A stretch of DNA of 64,000 nt from Cesiribacter sp. SM1 (lineage in GTDB: Bacteria; Bacteroidota; Bacteroidia; Cytophagales; Cyclobacteriaceae), in contig NZ_JAHXBU010000093.1 of NCBI RefSeq assembly GCF_020178975.1, positions 310,001-374,000 on the forward strand. Direction: 5' to 3'. The notes under the pieces were generated by a model, which was given only the letters and a program-made list of their open reading frames with translations, did not search any database and had not been told where the DNA came from. Shown here piece by piece: positions 39,502-47,824 of the stretch. Position 1 is the stretch's first letter. The number at the start of each line of letters is the position of its first letter. Both the position numbers and the translations under genes were made by a program.

Positions 39502-40125
39502 ATGACAACATTTAATCTTTTACTCAGAGCACAGGAATCTTATTTGAAAACTCCTTTGCTGGGGGTAGTGCTTTGTGGTGGAGAAAGTAAACGCATGGGC
39601 AGGGATAAAGGCCTGATGCCAATGGGCGATTCCTGCTGGGCTAAACATGTGGCCGAAAAGCTGGAAGCACTGCAGTTACCGGTAGTGGTTTCCGTAAGTG
39701 GCGCGCAGTTCAACAACTACAGTAAAATATTTGCGCGGGAGCAGCTGGTGGTAGATGCAGTTCCCGTTGCCGGGCCACTGAATGGCCTGCTGAGTGTGCA
39801 TCAGCAATATCAGCACTGGGACCTGCTGCTGATGGCCTGCGATATGATCAACATGGAGTTTAATACCCTTTTCAGCCTAATTCGCATTTACCAGGCCAGC
39901 ACGCTTGCCGATTTCTATGTGTACCATGAAGAGGACTTTGCAGAACCCTTTGGCGGTATTTACACTGGCCGGGGTCTAAGAAAAGTGGCAAGGCAGGTAG
40001 AAGAAAAAACGTTGAAGAATTATAGCCTGAGAAGCATTTTGGAGCAGGGCAGAACCAGAAAAGTACCTATTTCCAGCCGTATATCCTTTACAAACTACAA
40101 CAGCGGCAGCAATCCTGCAGATTAG
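39502..40125 (+). CDS. mobA: Molybdenum cofactor guanylyltransferase
   Basis: A 207-aa nucleotidyltransferase that attaches GMP to the molybdenum cofactor, giving the guanine dinucleotide form used by nitrate reductases of the MopB family such as NasA. The nucleotide-binding motif LCGGESKRMGRDKG is at about residues 24-37, VVVDAVPVAGPLNGLL follows, and LLLMACDMI holds the catalytic Asp. A longer frame begins at 39436, but its Pro-rich start does not look like the family. It is the last gene of the moa group and agrees well with NasA using bis-MGD. Confidence 0.88.
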   Translation: MTTFNLLLRAQESYLKTPLLGVVLCGGESKRMGRDKGLMPMGDSCWAKHVAEKLEALQLPVVVSVSGAQFNNYSKIFAREQLVVDAVPVAGPLNGLLSVHQQYQHWDLLLMACDMINMEFNTLFSLIRIYQASTLADFYVYHEEDFAEPFGGIYTGRGLRKVARQVEEKTLKNYSLRSILEQGRTRKVPISSRISFTNYNSGSNPAD

Positions 40126-40447
40126 TACAGCGGAGTTTACCACCAGCTGCATTTTGCTTTGTTTTCAGTGCATTAACGTGAGTTAAGGATGAGCAATGAG
40201 TTAAGGAGGAGCATCAGCGTCAGTTGCTCCTTAATCGTCATCCCCGCGCAGGCGGGGAGCTGTCAGCTAAAAACAGGAATGGTGATTCTACCTGTAACAG
40301 CAAACAGATCTCCTGCTTCAGGTGAATGAGGACTTGTATTTAGCTGTAGAAGATGATAACAGGTAGATTATCAACAGCTTCAGCCCATAACTCAGGTTGC
40401 ATTGATGATAACTGGCAGGCAATAGCTTACGGGTGTAAATATTTAAT
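40126..40447. repeat. Intergenic region with direct repeat and REP-like hairpins
   Basis: No gene is seen. GAGTTAAGGANGAGCA occurs twice (40180-40195 and 40198-40213) with one mismatch. TTAAGGAG (40201-40208) can pair with CTCCTTAA (40227-40234). CCCCGC-GCAG-GCGGGG (40242-40257) forms a second hairpin inside a sequence GTCATCCCCGCG that resembles dispersed REP-like elements in other bacteria. Confidence 0.5.
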
Positions 40448-40487
40448 GCAACTATGTTGCGTTTAATTAGGGTATAGTCTACCTTTG
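40448..40487 (+). promoter_or_regulatory. Promoter and putative Fur/Zur-family operator of the merC-like gene
   Basis: GTTG (40456-40459) and TACCTTTG (40480-40487) are spaced by 20 bases and form a full Bacteroidota promoter. GCAAC-tat-GTTGC (40448-40460) overlaps the -33 box exactly, so a bound repressor would block polymerase. With flanking bases the arms extend to 8 bp with one mismatch. Fur/Zur boxes of this kind control metal genes in Bacteroidota; no regulator gene lies in the window. Confidence 0.5.
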
Positions 40488-40513
40488 CCCCAGTACAAAA
40501 TTATTTTTTGCTA

Positions 40514-40888
40514 ATGCGGGCCCGTTTTGTCTCTTTACACCTGGATGCATTTGGATTTTTTGCCTCACTTTTATGTGCCGTACATTGCGCGCTATTGCCC
40601 CTTCTGTTAGTTTTCTTACCCCTGGCCCAGCGAACTTACCTGCATAGTTCCCTGGCGGAGGGTATTCTGCTGTTGGGGAGTTTTGCCATTGCAGCTATTT
40701 CTTTACGGCTGTCTTACCTTAAGCATCGCAGAAAGCGGGTGCTCATCACCATGTTAAGTGGCTTTTGTCTTATTTCAGCAGGAATAATGCTGGCTCCATC
40801 CATGTTAGCAGAACTACTCATGACCAGCAGTGGAGGAGGTTTTGTGGCTATAGGACACTACCTGAACTGGCGCTACACACATAAGTAA
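40514..40888 (+). CDS. MerC domain membrane protein
   Basis: A 124-aa integral membrane protein with four hydrophobic helices. The N-terminal motif LHLDAFGFFASLLCAVHCALLPLLL, with a Cys-Ala-Val-His-Cys pair in the first helix, is the MerC metal-ligand pattern. MerC was first known for mercuric ion uptake; in Bacteroidota such genes are widespread and often near Fur-family regulators, so a zinc or other metal role is likely. An earlier TTG at 40508 is ignored in favour of ATG. Promoter and operator are described at 40448-40487. Confidence 0.82.
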   Translation: MRARFVSLHLDAFGFFASLLCAVHCALLPLLLVFLPLAQRTYLHSSLAEGILLLGSFAIAAISLRLSYLKHRRKRVLITMLSGFCLISAGIMLAPSMLAELLMTSSGGGFVAIGHYLNWRYTHK

Positions 40889-40907
40889 ATTATTCAGTTA
40901 CTGATTA

Positions 40908-41105
40908 TCATTCTGCCTTGAAAGTTGCTGTTTTTCGCAACAGCCTGCCAATAACGGTTGCCAGACGGCCGTTTTCAAAGCTAACCAACATTGTGCCGTT
41001 TTTACCCCTGATGCACTTGCCATCCTTTCTTAAAACTGCATAACAGGGCCTGCCATTTAGTGAAGGATCGGTCTGGCGGTCTCCCAGGTACACATAAGCC
41101 CTCAT
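40908..41105 (-). CDS. Short conserved-looking protein of unknown function
   Basis: A 65-aa basic protein. Its middle (GDRQTDPSLNGRPCYAV and LRKDGKCIRGKNGTMLVSF) looks like a small beta-sheet domain with two cysteines. I do not know a family name. The four-base overlap with the hydroxylase gene (ATGA at 41102-41105) supports its being translated, although here the small gene lies upstream in transcription of nothing and downstream of the hydroxylase stop. No promoter or signal peptide is seen. Confidence 0.6.
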   Translation of the reverse strand: MRAYVYLGDRQTDPSLNGRPCYAVLRKDGKCIRGKNGTMLVSFENGRLATVIGRLLRKTATFKAE

Positions 41106-41911
41106 GCAGGAGCAACGTTGAAAGGCATTGTTAGCAGCTGATCCGCTGGCTGATGCTTCCGTACATATGGCACACCAATGGTAATGCTATCCTGTGGCAC
41201 ATTCAGCTTGAGGGTGCCATGTAGCCGGTCCCAGAGATTGAAGATCACGGAATAGTTGCTGTTCGTTTCCTCCTCCACTACAGAATGATGAATGCCGTGC
41301 ATGCGCGGTGTTACAATTACACTTGCCAGCTGCCGGTCGGCCTGCTCCGGGAGGCGCAGGTTGCTGTGGTGAAAGTTATTAGCCAGCTCAAAGAAAACCT
41401 CGTAAATGAGGGTTGTTCGGGGAGATGCACCAAAGAGCAGCACAAGGCCCGCTTTAAAGGGTACAGAGGTGAAAAGCTCACCGATATGAAAGCGCAGGGC
41501 TGTGGTTACGTCCATATCAAGATCGGTATGGTGCACCTGGTGAAAGCGCCACATGAGTGGCCAGCGGTGGTTGAGCCTGTGCCAGATGTAGTTTGTCCAG
41601 TCCAGCGCAGCAAAAGCCAGTGTGTCCTTCAGCAGCTGCGGCGCTTTAAGGTGTTGCAGCAGGCCTATGCTGTTTTTTTGCCCCCAGGCAGCTGCCCGTA
41701 CCATGGCCGGAATCAGAATTAGGCGCAGTACAGGTACAGCTGTGCTTACAATGGCTGCATTTGTTTTCAGGCGGTCCGGCAGCGGCATTTTTTGTTTGCG
41801 CAGGGCATAGCGCTTTTCAAGTACAAAAAGTACCCCAACGGCAAGGGCTATTAAGGGGCTGCCTCTAAAATCATAGAGGCGGCGGGTAAGACGGGCTGTA
41901 TTTTGCTTCAT
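41102..41911 (-). CDS. Sterol desaturase / fatty acid hydroxylase family membrane protein
   Basis: A 269-aa di-iron membrane enzyme. The histidine clusters of the family are visible: HRLNH near residue 112, HQVHH near 124, and HGIHH plus HSVVEE near 205. The N-terminal third has hydrophobic segments at about 16-30 and 50-80. These enzymes hydroxylate or desaturate lipid chains or carotenoids; the substrate cannot be read. It is followed by the small gene at 40908 with a four-base overlap, suggesting a two-gene unit. Confidence 0.88.
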   Translation of the reverse strand: MKQNTARLTRRLYDFRGSPLIALAVGVLFVLEKRYALRKQKMPLPDRLKTNAAIVSTAVPVLRLILIPAMVRAAAWGQKNSIGLLQHLKAPQLLKDTLAFAALDWTNYIWHRLNHRWPLMWRFHQVHHTDLDMDVTTALRFHIGELFTSVPFKAGLVLLFGASPRTTLIYEVFFELANNFHHSNLRLPEQADRQLASVIVTPRMHGIHHSVVEEETNSNYSVIFNLWDRLHGTLKLNVPQDSITIGVPYVRKHQPADQLLTMPFNVAPA

Positions 41912-42002
41912 CTCCTATACTACCGCAGCAGGCAATGCTATGTTTTGGGCTTAAGGCTTGTTAAAGCGCCACACCCTAAAGAAACAGGGGATACGTACAT
42001 GC

Positions 42003-43682
42003 TTAAATCAGGTCAAACTGAGGGGTTAGCCGCTTGTCAAGCTCATACAAATCTTCCCTGAAATTTATATCTCCGTTATCATCAACAAAAGAGGTGAGGT
42101 AAAAGATATAAACAGGCACCTCATCCTCCAGGCTCACAATATCCCGGTTAGTGTTGTTCATCTTGTTTTTTACATCCTGCCTTTCGTATTGAGGAAAGAG
42201 CCAGTCGGCCAGCCAGGCCGGCTCTTCCACCCGGATACAACCATGGCTGAAAGCGCGGGTGTATTCTTCAAACAGGTGGTCTGCGGGAGTATCGTGCAGG
42301 TAAATGGCATAATCGTTCGGGAACATAAACTTGACCCTTCCCAGGGAATTCCAGGGTCCCGGCTTTTGCCGGATACGATACTGGCGCAGGTTGTCCCAGT
42401 CTATTTCTGACGGACTGATCACCCGGGCATCATCACCCCAGCCAGTAAGCACCTCATAATGCCTGCTGCTCAGGTAGCCGGGGTTGTTGCGGGCATTGGG
42501 CCAGATCTCATCCATGGCAATGCTGTTGGGCACATTCCAGTAAGGAGAAAAAACAGCATACTGAATTTTATCACTGAAGATTGGCGTTGAATTCATTTGC
42601 TCGCCTACTACTACCTTCATGGTTTTGACTTTTTCTCCATCGTCAACCACCTGTAGTTTATATTCCGGCAGGTTTACCAACACATAGGTAGGCGGCATGT
42701 CTCCGGAAGAAAACCAGCGGATACGGTCCAGGTTAAGGGCAATCTGCTTCAGCCTCGTTTCGGCAGGTACGTTCATGGCTTCAATCATTTCGGCGGTTAT
42801 GGTTGGCTGTACCTCCAGCCCCATGCGTACCTGAAAGTTGTTTACTGCAGATATAAGGGTAGAGTCGTAAACAGCGGGGCTTGTCCATTCAGATGGGCCC
42901 GCAGCCAGATCGCCGCTTATGTGCAGTCGCTGGCGGATTTGTTCTACCTGCTGGCTGGAGTCTCCGGGCTGTAGCTCACCCTTGCTTTCAATATCCGGCC
43001 AGCCGCCGTTCTCCACAATCCTGCTGTAGGTATCGATGTACTGCTGCAGTTTTTCGTACTGGTCGAAGCGTGGCCTGAAGTAATCGAGCGAAGCGTTTAC
43101 CTCTCCGCTTTCCACAGCCTGCTGAAGATGGGTGTAGAGGGTGTCTGGCGCTACAGGCTTAATATGCCAGGAGTTGTAGTAGTTGCCAGGTTTTACTTTA
43201 CCGGTGGCAATAACATCTGCCAGTTTTAAATAGGTAGCAGAGAGTAGCAGGTCCAGTTTGGCACCTGCTTCAGCGCTGTTTTCCTGCTGAACCTGCTCTA
43301 TCAGGGTTTGGATAGTATCTACAGGATAAGAATCGGGGTTAAGACCCTCCTGCTCAATATTCCTGATGGTGCTGACAAGGCGTGCTGCAGTGCCGGCGGT
43401 CCAGGCAGGGCTATAGTTGCGCTTACTGTAAAAGCTGTAAAGATCTTCGGTAACCTGAGCTTCCTTAATTTTTGGCAGGTTTGTTTTCAGCTCGGCAGAA
43501 TCAACCCACTGCTCAATAAAACTGCCGGCTTCTTCTCTGGAGTATTGAAAGCTGTTTCCCGCTTCTTCATCGCCAGAGGTGCTGCCTGAAACATTGGGCT
43601 GCCTGTTGCTTCCGTCACTGTTGCAGGCGATAAACATTGGTACACACAATAAAAGTAGGAGGTAGTTTGCAATTTTTTTCAT
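42003..43682 (-). CDS. L,D-transpeptidase (YcbB-like) lipoprotein
   Basis: A 559-aa exported protein. The signal peptide carries a lipobox (FIAC at residues 17-20), so it is probably an outer- or inner-membrane lipoprotein. An N-terminal region with the YcbB scaffold is followed by a peptidoglycan-binding-like part (about 235-320) and the YkuD domain (about 340-500) whose catalytic motif is HGCIRVEEPAWLA, with Cys482 as nucleophile. It forms 3-3 cross-links in peptidoglycan or anchors proteins to it, as the family does. Signature and length agree with YcbB-type enzymes (about 600 aa). It is a single gene; no terminator is obvious after the stop. Confidence 0.93.
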   Translation of the reverse strand: MKKIANYLLLLLCVPMFIACNSDGSNRQPNVSGSTSGDEEAGNSFQYSREEAGSFIEQWVDSAELKTNLPKIKEAQVTEDLYSFYSKRNYSPAWTAGTAARLVSTIRNIEQEGLNPDSYPVDTIQTLIEQVQQENSAEAGAKLDLLLSATYLKLADVIATGKVKPGNYYNSWHIKPVAPDTLYTHLQQAVESGEVNASLDYFRPRFDQYEKLQQYIDTYSRIVENGGWPDIESKGELQPGDSSQQVEQIRQRLHISGDLAAGPSEWTSPAVYDSTLISAVNNFQVRMGLEVQPTITAEMIEAMNVPAETRLKQIALNLDRIRWFSSGDMPPTYVLVNLPEYKLQVVDDGEKVKTMKVVVGEQMNSTPIFSDKIQYAVFSPYWNVPNSIAMDEIWPNARNNPGYLSSRHYEVLTGWGDDARVISPSEIDWDNLRQYRIRQKPGPWNSLGRVKFMFPNDYAIYLHDTPADHLFEEYTRAFSHGCIRVEEPAWLADWLFPQYERQDVKNKMNNTNRDIVSLEDEVPVYIFYLTSFVDDNGDINFREDLYELDKRLTPQFDLI

Positions 43683-43755
43683 TAGTATCAGAATCTTTTA
43701 CAGGGCAAAGGGGGATTGGAGGGTTATATAAAAAATCCCTTTGCTGTTGTGCTAC

Positions 43756-43798
43756 AAACAGGCTGAACTCCAGCTTTTTAGCGTTCTTCAGCCTGTTT
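43756..43798 (-). terminator. Hairpin after the SDR gene
   Basis: AAACAGGCTGAA (43756-43767) pairs with TTCAGCCTGTTT (43787-43798), a perfect 12-bp stem with a 19-base loop. It begins 20 bases after the SDR stop on the minus strand. The T run is short. Confidence 0.55.
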
Positions 43799-43817
43799 AT
43801 GCATTAAATTGATCTCT

Positions 43818-44816
43818 CTATTTCTTAAACACAATGCCAGCAACAATAAGGCCTGCCAGCACGGCTGCTGCAGCTGCCGGAACAGTTTGATGACGCCCCA
43901 TCCAGCCTACTATGCTTTTATCTTTTGACTTAGCATCAAAGCGGCCATGGGAGCCAAAGTTTCCAGGGGCTGGCTCAAACAGGTTGTCGAGGGGCTCTTT
44001 TCCTTTGGGCTCATTAGTTTGCTGTCCTTTATAGCCATTTTTTGCAAGTACCCAGTCGCCCACAATGGGTAGTATTTTATTGCCCAGTACAGCCTGCAGG
44101 GTTGGGAAGCCCACTTTATATTCGCGCTCCGGGTGGTAGGCTGCATGGTAAACAGATCTTGCGGCTGCTTCAGGCTGGTAAATGGTACCCATGGGTCTTG
44201 GCTTGTTGGGCATCCGGTTACGCATCCAGTCGAACTGCGGGGTGTTCATGGCAGGCATTTGCACCATTGTAATCTGAACGTTGCTCTTGTCGTGAATCAA
44301 TTCGGAGCGAAGAGAATCGTAAAAGCCCTGGGTGGCATGTTTTGCACCACAGTAGGCCGACTGCAGCGGGATGCCCCTGTACGCAAGAGCAGAACCAACA
44401 AAAACAATACAGCCTTTGTCTTTGGGCAGCATATACTTTAGCGCAGCCTGTGCGCCATATACCTGCCCCAGGTAGGTTACGTCTGTTACCCGCTTGTATT
44501 CTTCGGCTTTCATTTCCTTTACAGGGCTCAGTACACCCACCATGGCATTGTTTACCCAAATATCAATGGTGCCCCATTTTTCTACTACTTCAGCAGCCAC
44601 TCTTTCCATTGCTTTTGCATCTGCTACATCTGCAGAAAAAGTAAGGGCCTGGCCACCAAAATCTTCAACCTCTTGTTTTGCCTGTTCCAGGCGTTCTTTT
44701 CCGCGGGCAATAAGCGCTATTCTGGCGCCATTTTTGGCAAATTCATTTGCAATAGCCCTGCCAAGGCCGGCAGAGGCGCCGGTTATTACTACTACATCTT
44801 TGTTGTTGTCTTCCAT
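43818..44816 (-). CDS. SDR family oxidoreductase with C-terminal membrane anchor
   Basis: A 332-aa short-chain dehydrogenase. The cofactor motif TGASAGLGRAIA is near residue 12-23, NNAM near 87, the catalytic Ser in FVGSALAY and the Tyr-x3-Lys in YCGAKHA near 146-150. The length beyond about 250 residues is an extra region ending in a hydrophobic segment (AAAAAVLAGLIVAGIVFKK) that can anchor it in the membrane. Substrate unknown. The start is taken at 44816 (MEDNNKDVVV); a frame reaches ten codons further upstream into the preceding gene. It lies just downstream of the gene at 44831. Confidence 0.88.
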   Translation of the reverse strand: MEDNNKDVVVITGASAGLGRAIANEFAKNGARIALIARGKERLEQAKQEVEDFGGQALTFSADVADAKAMERVAAEVVEKWGTIDIWVNNAMVGVLSPVKEMKAEEYKRVTDVTYLGQVYGAQAALKYMLPKDKGCIVFVGSALAYRGIPLQSAYCGAKHATQGFYDSLRSELIHDKSNVQITMVQMPAMNTPQFDWMRNRMPNKPRPMGTIYQPEAAARSVYHAAYHPEREYKVGFPTLQAVLGNKILPIVGDWVLAKNGYKGQQTNEPKGKEPLDNLFEPAPGNFGSHGRFDAKSKDKSIVGWMGRHQTVPAAAAAVLAGLIVAGIVFKK

Positions 44817-44830
44817 ATCAGGTTTAATTC

Positions 44831-45409
44831 TTAAAAAATATTCCACTTTCTTTTTCTACCATAGCTGCCTGCCGGCATGGCATCGTACACCGCACCGGCA
44901 GCGGCTGCATATACCGCATGGTGAAGAACGTCGGTAGCTATTTGCTTTGCAGGCCACTTGGTAACAGGCTTGGCGGCTCCTGCAGCTGGTAGCATCAGCA
45001 GGGCTGTGCCCCACACAGTACCAAAATGTATCAGGCTTGCAGGAGCTCCACGCAGGCCGGCCAAATCAAGTACACCCCTGGCAATACCCCAGCTGGTACC
45101 ATAAGCAAAATGCATCAGCTGGCTGAACTGTTCTTTGTTGGCTTCTACCTTTTCCTCCAGCTTTTCTTCCTGCTTATCGTTATTGTCTTCTGCCTTTGCC
45201 GTTTCAAGCGCTGCTTTTCCCCTGGGTTCTACTCCCAGGGCTTTTCCGGCTACCTTCATGGGCGCATCGCTGCTGCCCCGGCCGCTTAGCTGCATCTCTA
45301 TCATTTGAGAGATGGTAATGGCAACGGTACCGGCTAAACCGGCAATCAGTCCCCTGCCAAGGGCTCCGCCAACTTTAGATAAGGAGATAAAAAAATTATT
45401 GTCTGACAT
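44831..45409 (-). CDS. Membrane-associated protein of unknown function
   Basis: A 192-aa protein with hydrophobic stretches at about residues 10-35 (ALGRGLIAGLAGTVAITISQ), 95-112, 120-140 and 158-170, and a charged Glu/Lys-rich segment (NNDKQEEKLEEKVEANKEQ) at about 74-92 that could form a helix. I do not recognise the family; the layout of Gly/Ala-rich membrane helices recalls YagU-type proteins only loosely. The start of the SDR gene downstream is close (15 bases), so they are probably co-transcribed. The function is unknown. Confidence 0.7.
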   Translation of the reverse strand: MSDNNFFISLSKVGGALGRGLIAGLAGTVAITISQMIEMQLSGRGSSDAPMKVAGKALGVEPRGKAALETAKAEDNNDKQEEKLEEKVEANKEQFSQLMHFAYGTSWGIARGVLDLAGLRGAPASLIHFGTVWGTALLMLPAAGAAKPVTKWPAKQIATDVLHHAVYAAAAGAVYDAMPAGSYGRKRKWNIF

Positions 45410-45751
45410 TAAGATGTGTGTTTTGGTTGCTAAAGGGCATTTTGTGTAACCCCAGCCATCAAACGGCTGCTACACTTTTCGCTCAGTTTAATGCTGAGCC
45501 TAGTATTGAAACGTGATCGCAGGCGTTTGGTTAGAACAGCAGCATTGTTCCTGTTTATTTTCTTTAGCAGGATTGTAAACAGTTTTCTGCTGTTAACTTT
45601 CCGGACTAATTGATGGATTGTAGGGGTTTTATAAGGTTGCTGTTAGGGAATAAGGCCTGTGCAAAGGGCTTGTATATTGTTTTATGTAGAGGGAAGGCTG
45701 GCTTTGTGCTGTATCAGGAATTTGCAAGGGAAGATTGCTGCCGCAGTGCAT
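45410..45751. other. Intergenic region without recognised features
   Basis: Between the gene at 44831-45409 and the GH15 gene I see no gene. A small stem GCTCAG (45481-45486) with CTGAGC (45494-45499) is the only clear hairpin. A frame of 63 codons at 45610-45801 overlaps the end of the GH15 gene and shows no protein character. Confidence 0.5.
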
Positions 45752-47500
45752 TTAATCTTCTGTTTTATCTTTATCGTAACGGGCCCGCTTATAATCGATA
45801 AGTGTACCAATGAGTGAGGCATGTACAAACGTCTGGGGCAGGTTGCCAAGCCACTCCCCGGTATCAGGATCTGCCTCCTCGGGCATTATGCCAATATCAT
45901 TCATGTAAGGCAGAATGGCATCCAGACTTGCTTCTACCTTCTGCCAGTTTTTTCTCATTACCCAATATTGAGCAACCCAAAGGCTGCCTGCTAAAAAAAC
46001 ACCTTCCTTTTTAGCATCAAAGTTTATCAGCTGGCGCCTGTATAGATGATTGTAGCAGTAATCGCGCTCCAGCACCTCAACAGTTTTTATAATTTCAGCT
46101 GTCTCTGCATCAACAAAACCCCAGATGGGGAAAAGAACAGCACTGACATCAACCGTTTGGGCACCTGCATAGGCAGCATAAGCACCCTCTGGTGTGAGGC
46201 AGTTTTCTTCTATGAATAACCTGATTTGGCCTGCAGCCTGCAGCCAGCGTTTTTTTTCCTGTTCGTCCTGGCTGTGTTTGGCAATGTACTCCAGGCTGCA
46301 GGAGGCTATAACCTTGCTGGAGGTAAAATGCTTTTTGGTTTTTTCTTCCCACATACCATGGTCGGGCTCCTGCCAGTGTTCGCATACATAGTTGGCAAGC
46401 ATGCGAATAGTTTCCCAGTGTTCGCGGGTATTAAAGGCATTGTAAATAACCTTTGCGGCAATTAACACATTGCTGCTGGCATCCAGCTGCAGCTGGTTAT
46501 TAGCATTGTTGCCAATCCGCACAGGACGGCTGTTGCGGTAACCCTGCAGCGGAATTTCCTGCTCATGTGGTGCAGGTTGCTCATCCAGTGTAAAAAACGG
46601 CACAACAGGCTCCTTTAGCCTGTGCATGGCCGAGCAGATAAAACTTAGAAACTGCCGCTCTTCCACACCATCGCTGCCAGCACGGGTGAGTGCACTCACA
46701 ATCATGGCGGCATCGCGCAGCCACACATAGCGGTAATCGTAATTACGGTCGCCCTCCAGTACTTCTGGTAAAGAGGTGGTAGCGGCAGCTATTACGCCAC
46801 CGTTCAAATGAAAGGTAAGCATGCGCAGCAGCCTAAGGGAATTATGTACCTCTTTTTCGTATGGGCCTTTATAAGAAATATGGCTGGCAACCTTTGCCCA
46901 GTTTTCCAGGGTTTGCCGGTAAGATTCCTCTATTAGTATTTCATGACATTCAAAGGTCTTTTCCGCCAATGCAAACCATGCCTTTTCACCTTCCGGAATG
47001 TTGCAGCAGACAGCATCTTCCTGAATCTCCAAAGGATGTGAAGCATAGAGATGCAGGTTAAAATCTATGCAGGCATGCTTCTCTTCTCTTAGTTCTAGCA
47101 CCGCTCTGCTGCGGGCATAATTAGGGCGTGGTGTTAGCCTTAGTGTAACAGGAAGGGGCGCTGCAGAAAGGCGGCGACAAATTCCGTAAAACCTGCCATT
47201 CAGGGGCATCCAGTCTTCCAGAACAAGCTCTCCGGCAGGGCAGCTAAGCCGGGTGCGCAGTATGGCACTTTCAGCAATGTACTCCCGCTCCTTAAACGAA
47301 AGTCCGTTGCTGAGCAGCTGCCAGCTGCCCCCCTTCTCCGGGTCCAGCAGGTAGGCCAGCATGGCGGGCTTGTCGAACCTCTCGGGGCAATACCATACAA
47401 CGTTGCCCTGCTTATCCAGCAGTGCGCAACTACGCCTGTCGCCAATGAGGGCCAGATCGGGTAAAGAAACAAAGGCTGCAGAACGAGGGGCTGATTTCAT
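45752..47500 (-). CDS. Glycoside hydrolase family 15-type enzyme (trehalase/glucoamylase-like)
   Basis: A 582-aa protein with the two-domain layout of bacterial GH15 trehalase-like proteins. The N-terminal beta domain begins with LALIGDRRSCALLDKQGNVVWYC PERFDKP-type sequence, and the (alpha/alpha)6 catalytic domain contains NYDYRYVWLRDAAMIVSALTRAG near residue 257, where the WLRDAA block is diagnostic, and the C-terminal helical hairpins. It cleaves alpha-glucosidic bonds from the non-reducing end; the exact sugar is unknown. No signal peptide is seen, so it is cytoplasmic. Length (normally about 600) fits. It is a solitary gene. Confidence 0.9.
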   Translation of the reverse strand: MKSAPRSAAFVSLPDLALIGDRRSCALLDKQGNVVWYCPERFDKPAMLAYLLDPEKGGSWQLLSNGLSFKEREYIAESAILRTRLSCPAGELVLEDWMPLNGRFYGICRRLSAAPLPVTLRLTPRPNYARSRAVLELREEKHACIDFNLHLYASHPLEIQEDAVCCNIPEGEKAWFALAEKTFECHEILIEESYRQTLENWAKVASHISYKGPYEKEVHNSLRLLRMLTFHLNGGVIAAATTSLPEVLEGDRNYDYRYVWLRDAAMIVSALTRAGSDGVEERQFLSFICSAMHRLKEPVVPFFTLDEQPAPHEQEIPLQGYRNSRPVRIGNNANNQLQLDASSNVLIAAKVIYNAFNTREHWETIRMLANYVCEHWQEPDHGMWEEKTKKHFTSSKVIASCSLEYIAKHSQDEQEKKRWLQAAGQIRLFIEENCLTPEGAYAAYAGAQTVDVSAVLFPIWGFVDAETAEIIKTVEVLERDYCYNHLYRRQLINFDAKKEGVFLAGSLWVAQYWVMRKNWQKVEASLDAILPYMNDIGIMPEEADPDTGEWLGNLPQTFVHASLIGTLIDYKRARYDKDKTED

Positions 47501-47824
47501 TATGATAGCAGAATAGCTCTTTGGGAAACCAGCCCCTGCTGTAATTGTTAAGCGGCGTGCAGATGAAGGAATAAAAACGGGCCTTCAGCAGGCTGAACAG
47601 CACCTGAAAGTGGGTGTAATATAAATGTAATATCCAGGTAAAATTCCACACTTTTTAGCAGAATATATCTACAGCTGTAGAGTCATTCCTCAGGAATTTA
47701 GAAAGGGTGAATACAGGAGAAATGGCCTTAGAATTGAATAGATGCGGTTTTTGCAGCTTTGGTGTGTTTTGGCACGGTCTTTTCCTAATACTTTGGCACA
47801 TACATTTTATAATTGAGAACTAAC
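47501..47824. promoter_or_regulatory. Regulatory region between the GH15 gene and the secreted acidic protein gene
   Basis: No gene is seen in these 324 bases, which divide two divergent genes. TTTGGCAC occurs twice, at 47768-47775 and 47792-47799, exactly 24 bases apart start to start. Each resembles the -24 half of a sigma-54 promoter (TTGGCAC), but the -12 GC is replaced by TC or TT. A TACTTTGG sequence at 47789-47796 is an incomplete Bacteroidota -7 box. The actual promoter of the gene at 47825 is therefore uncertain. Confidence 0.4.

Noticed and set aside
45610-45801. 63-codon frame overlapping the end of the GH15 gene
   Set aside because: Antisense overlap with a solid gene and no signal peptide, motif or promoter.
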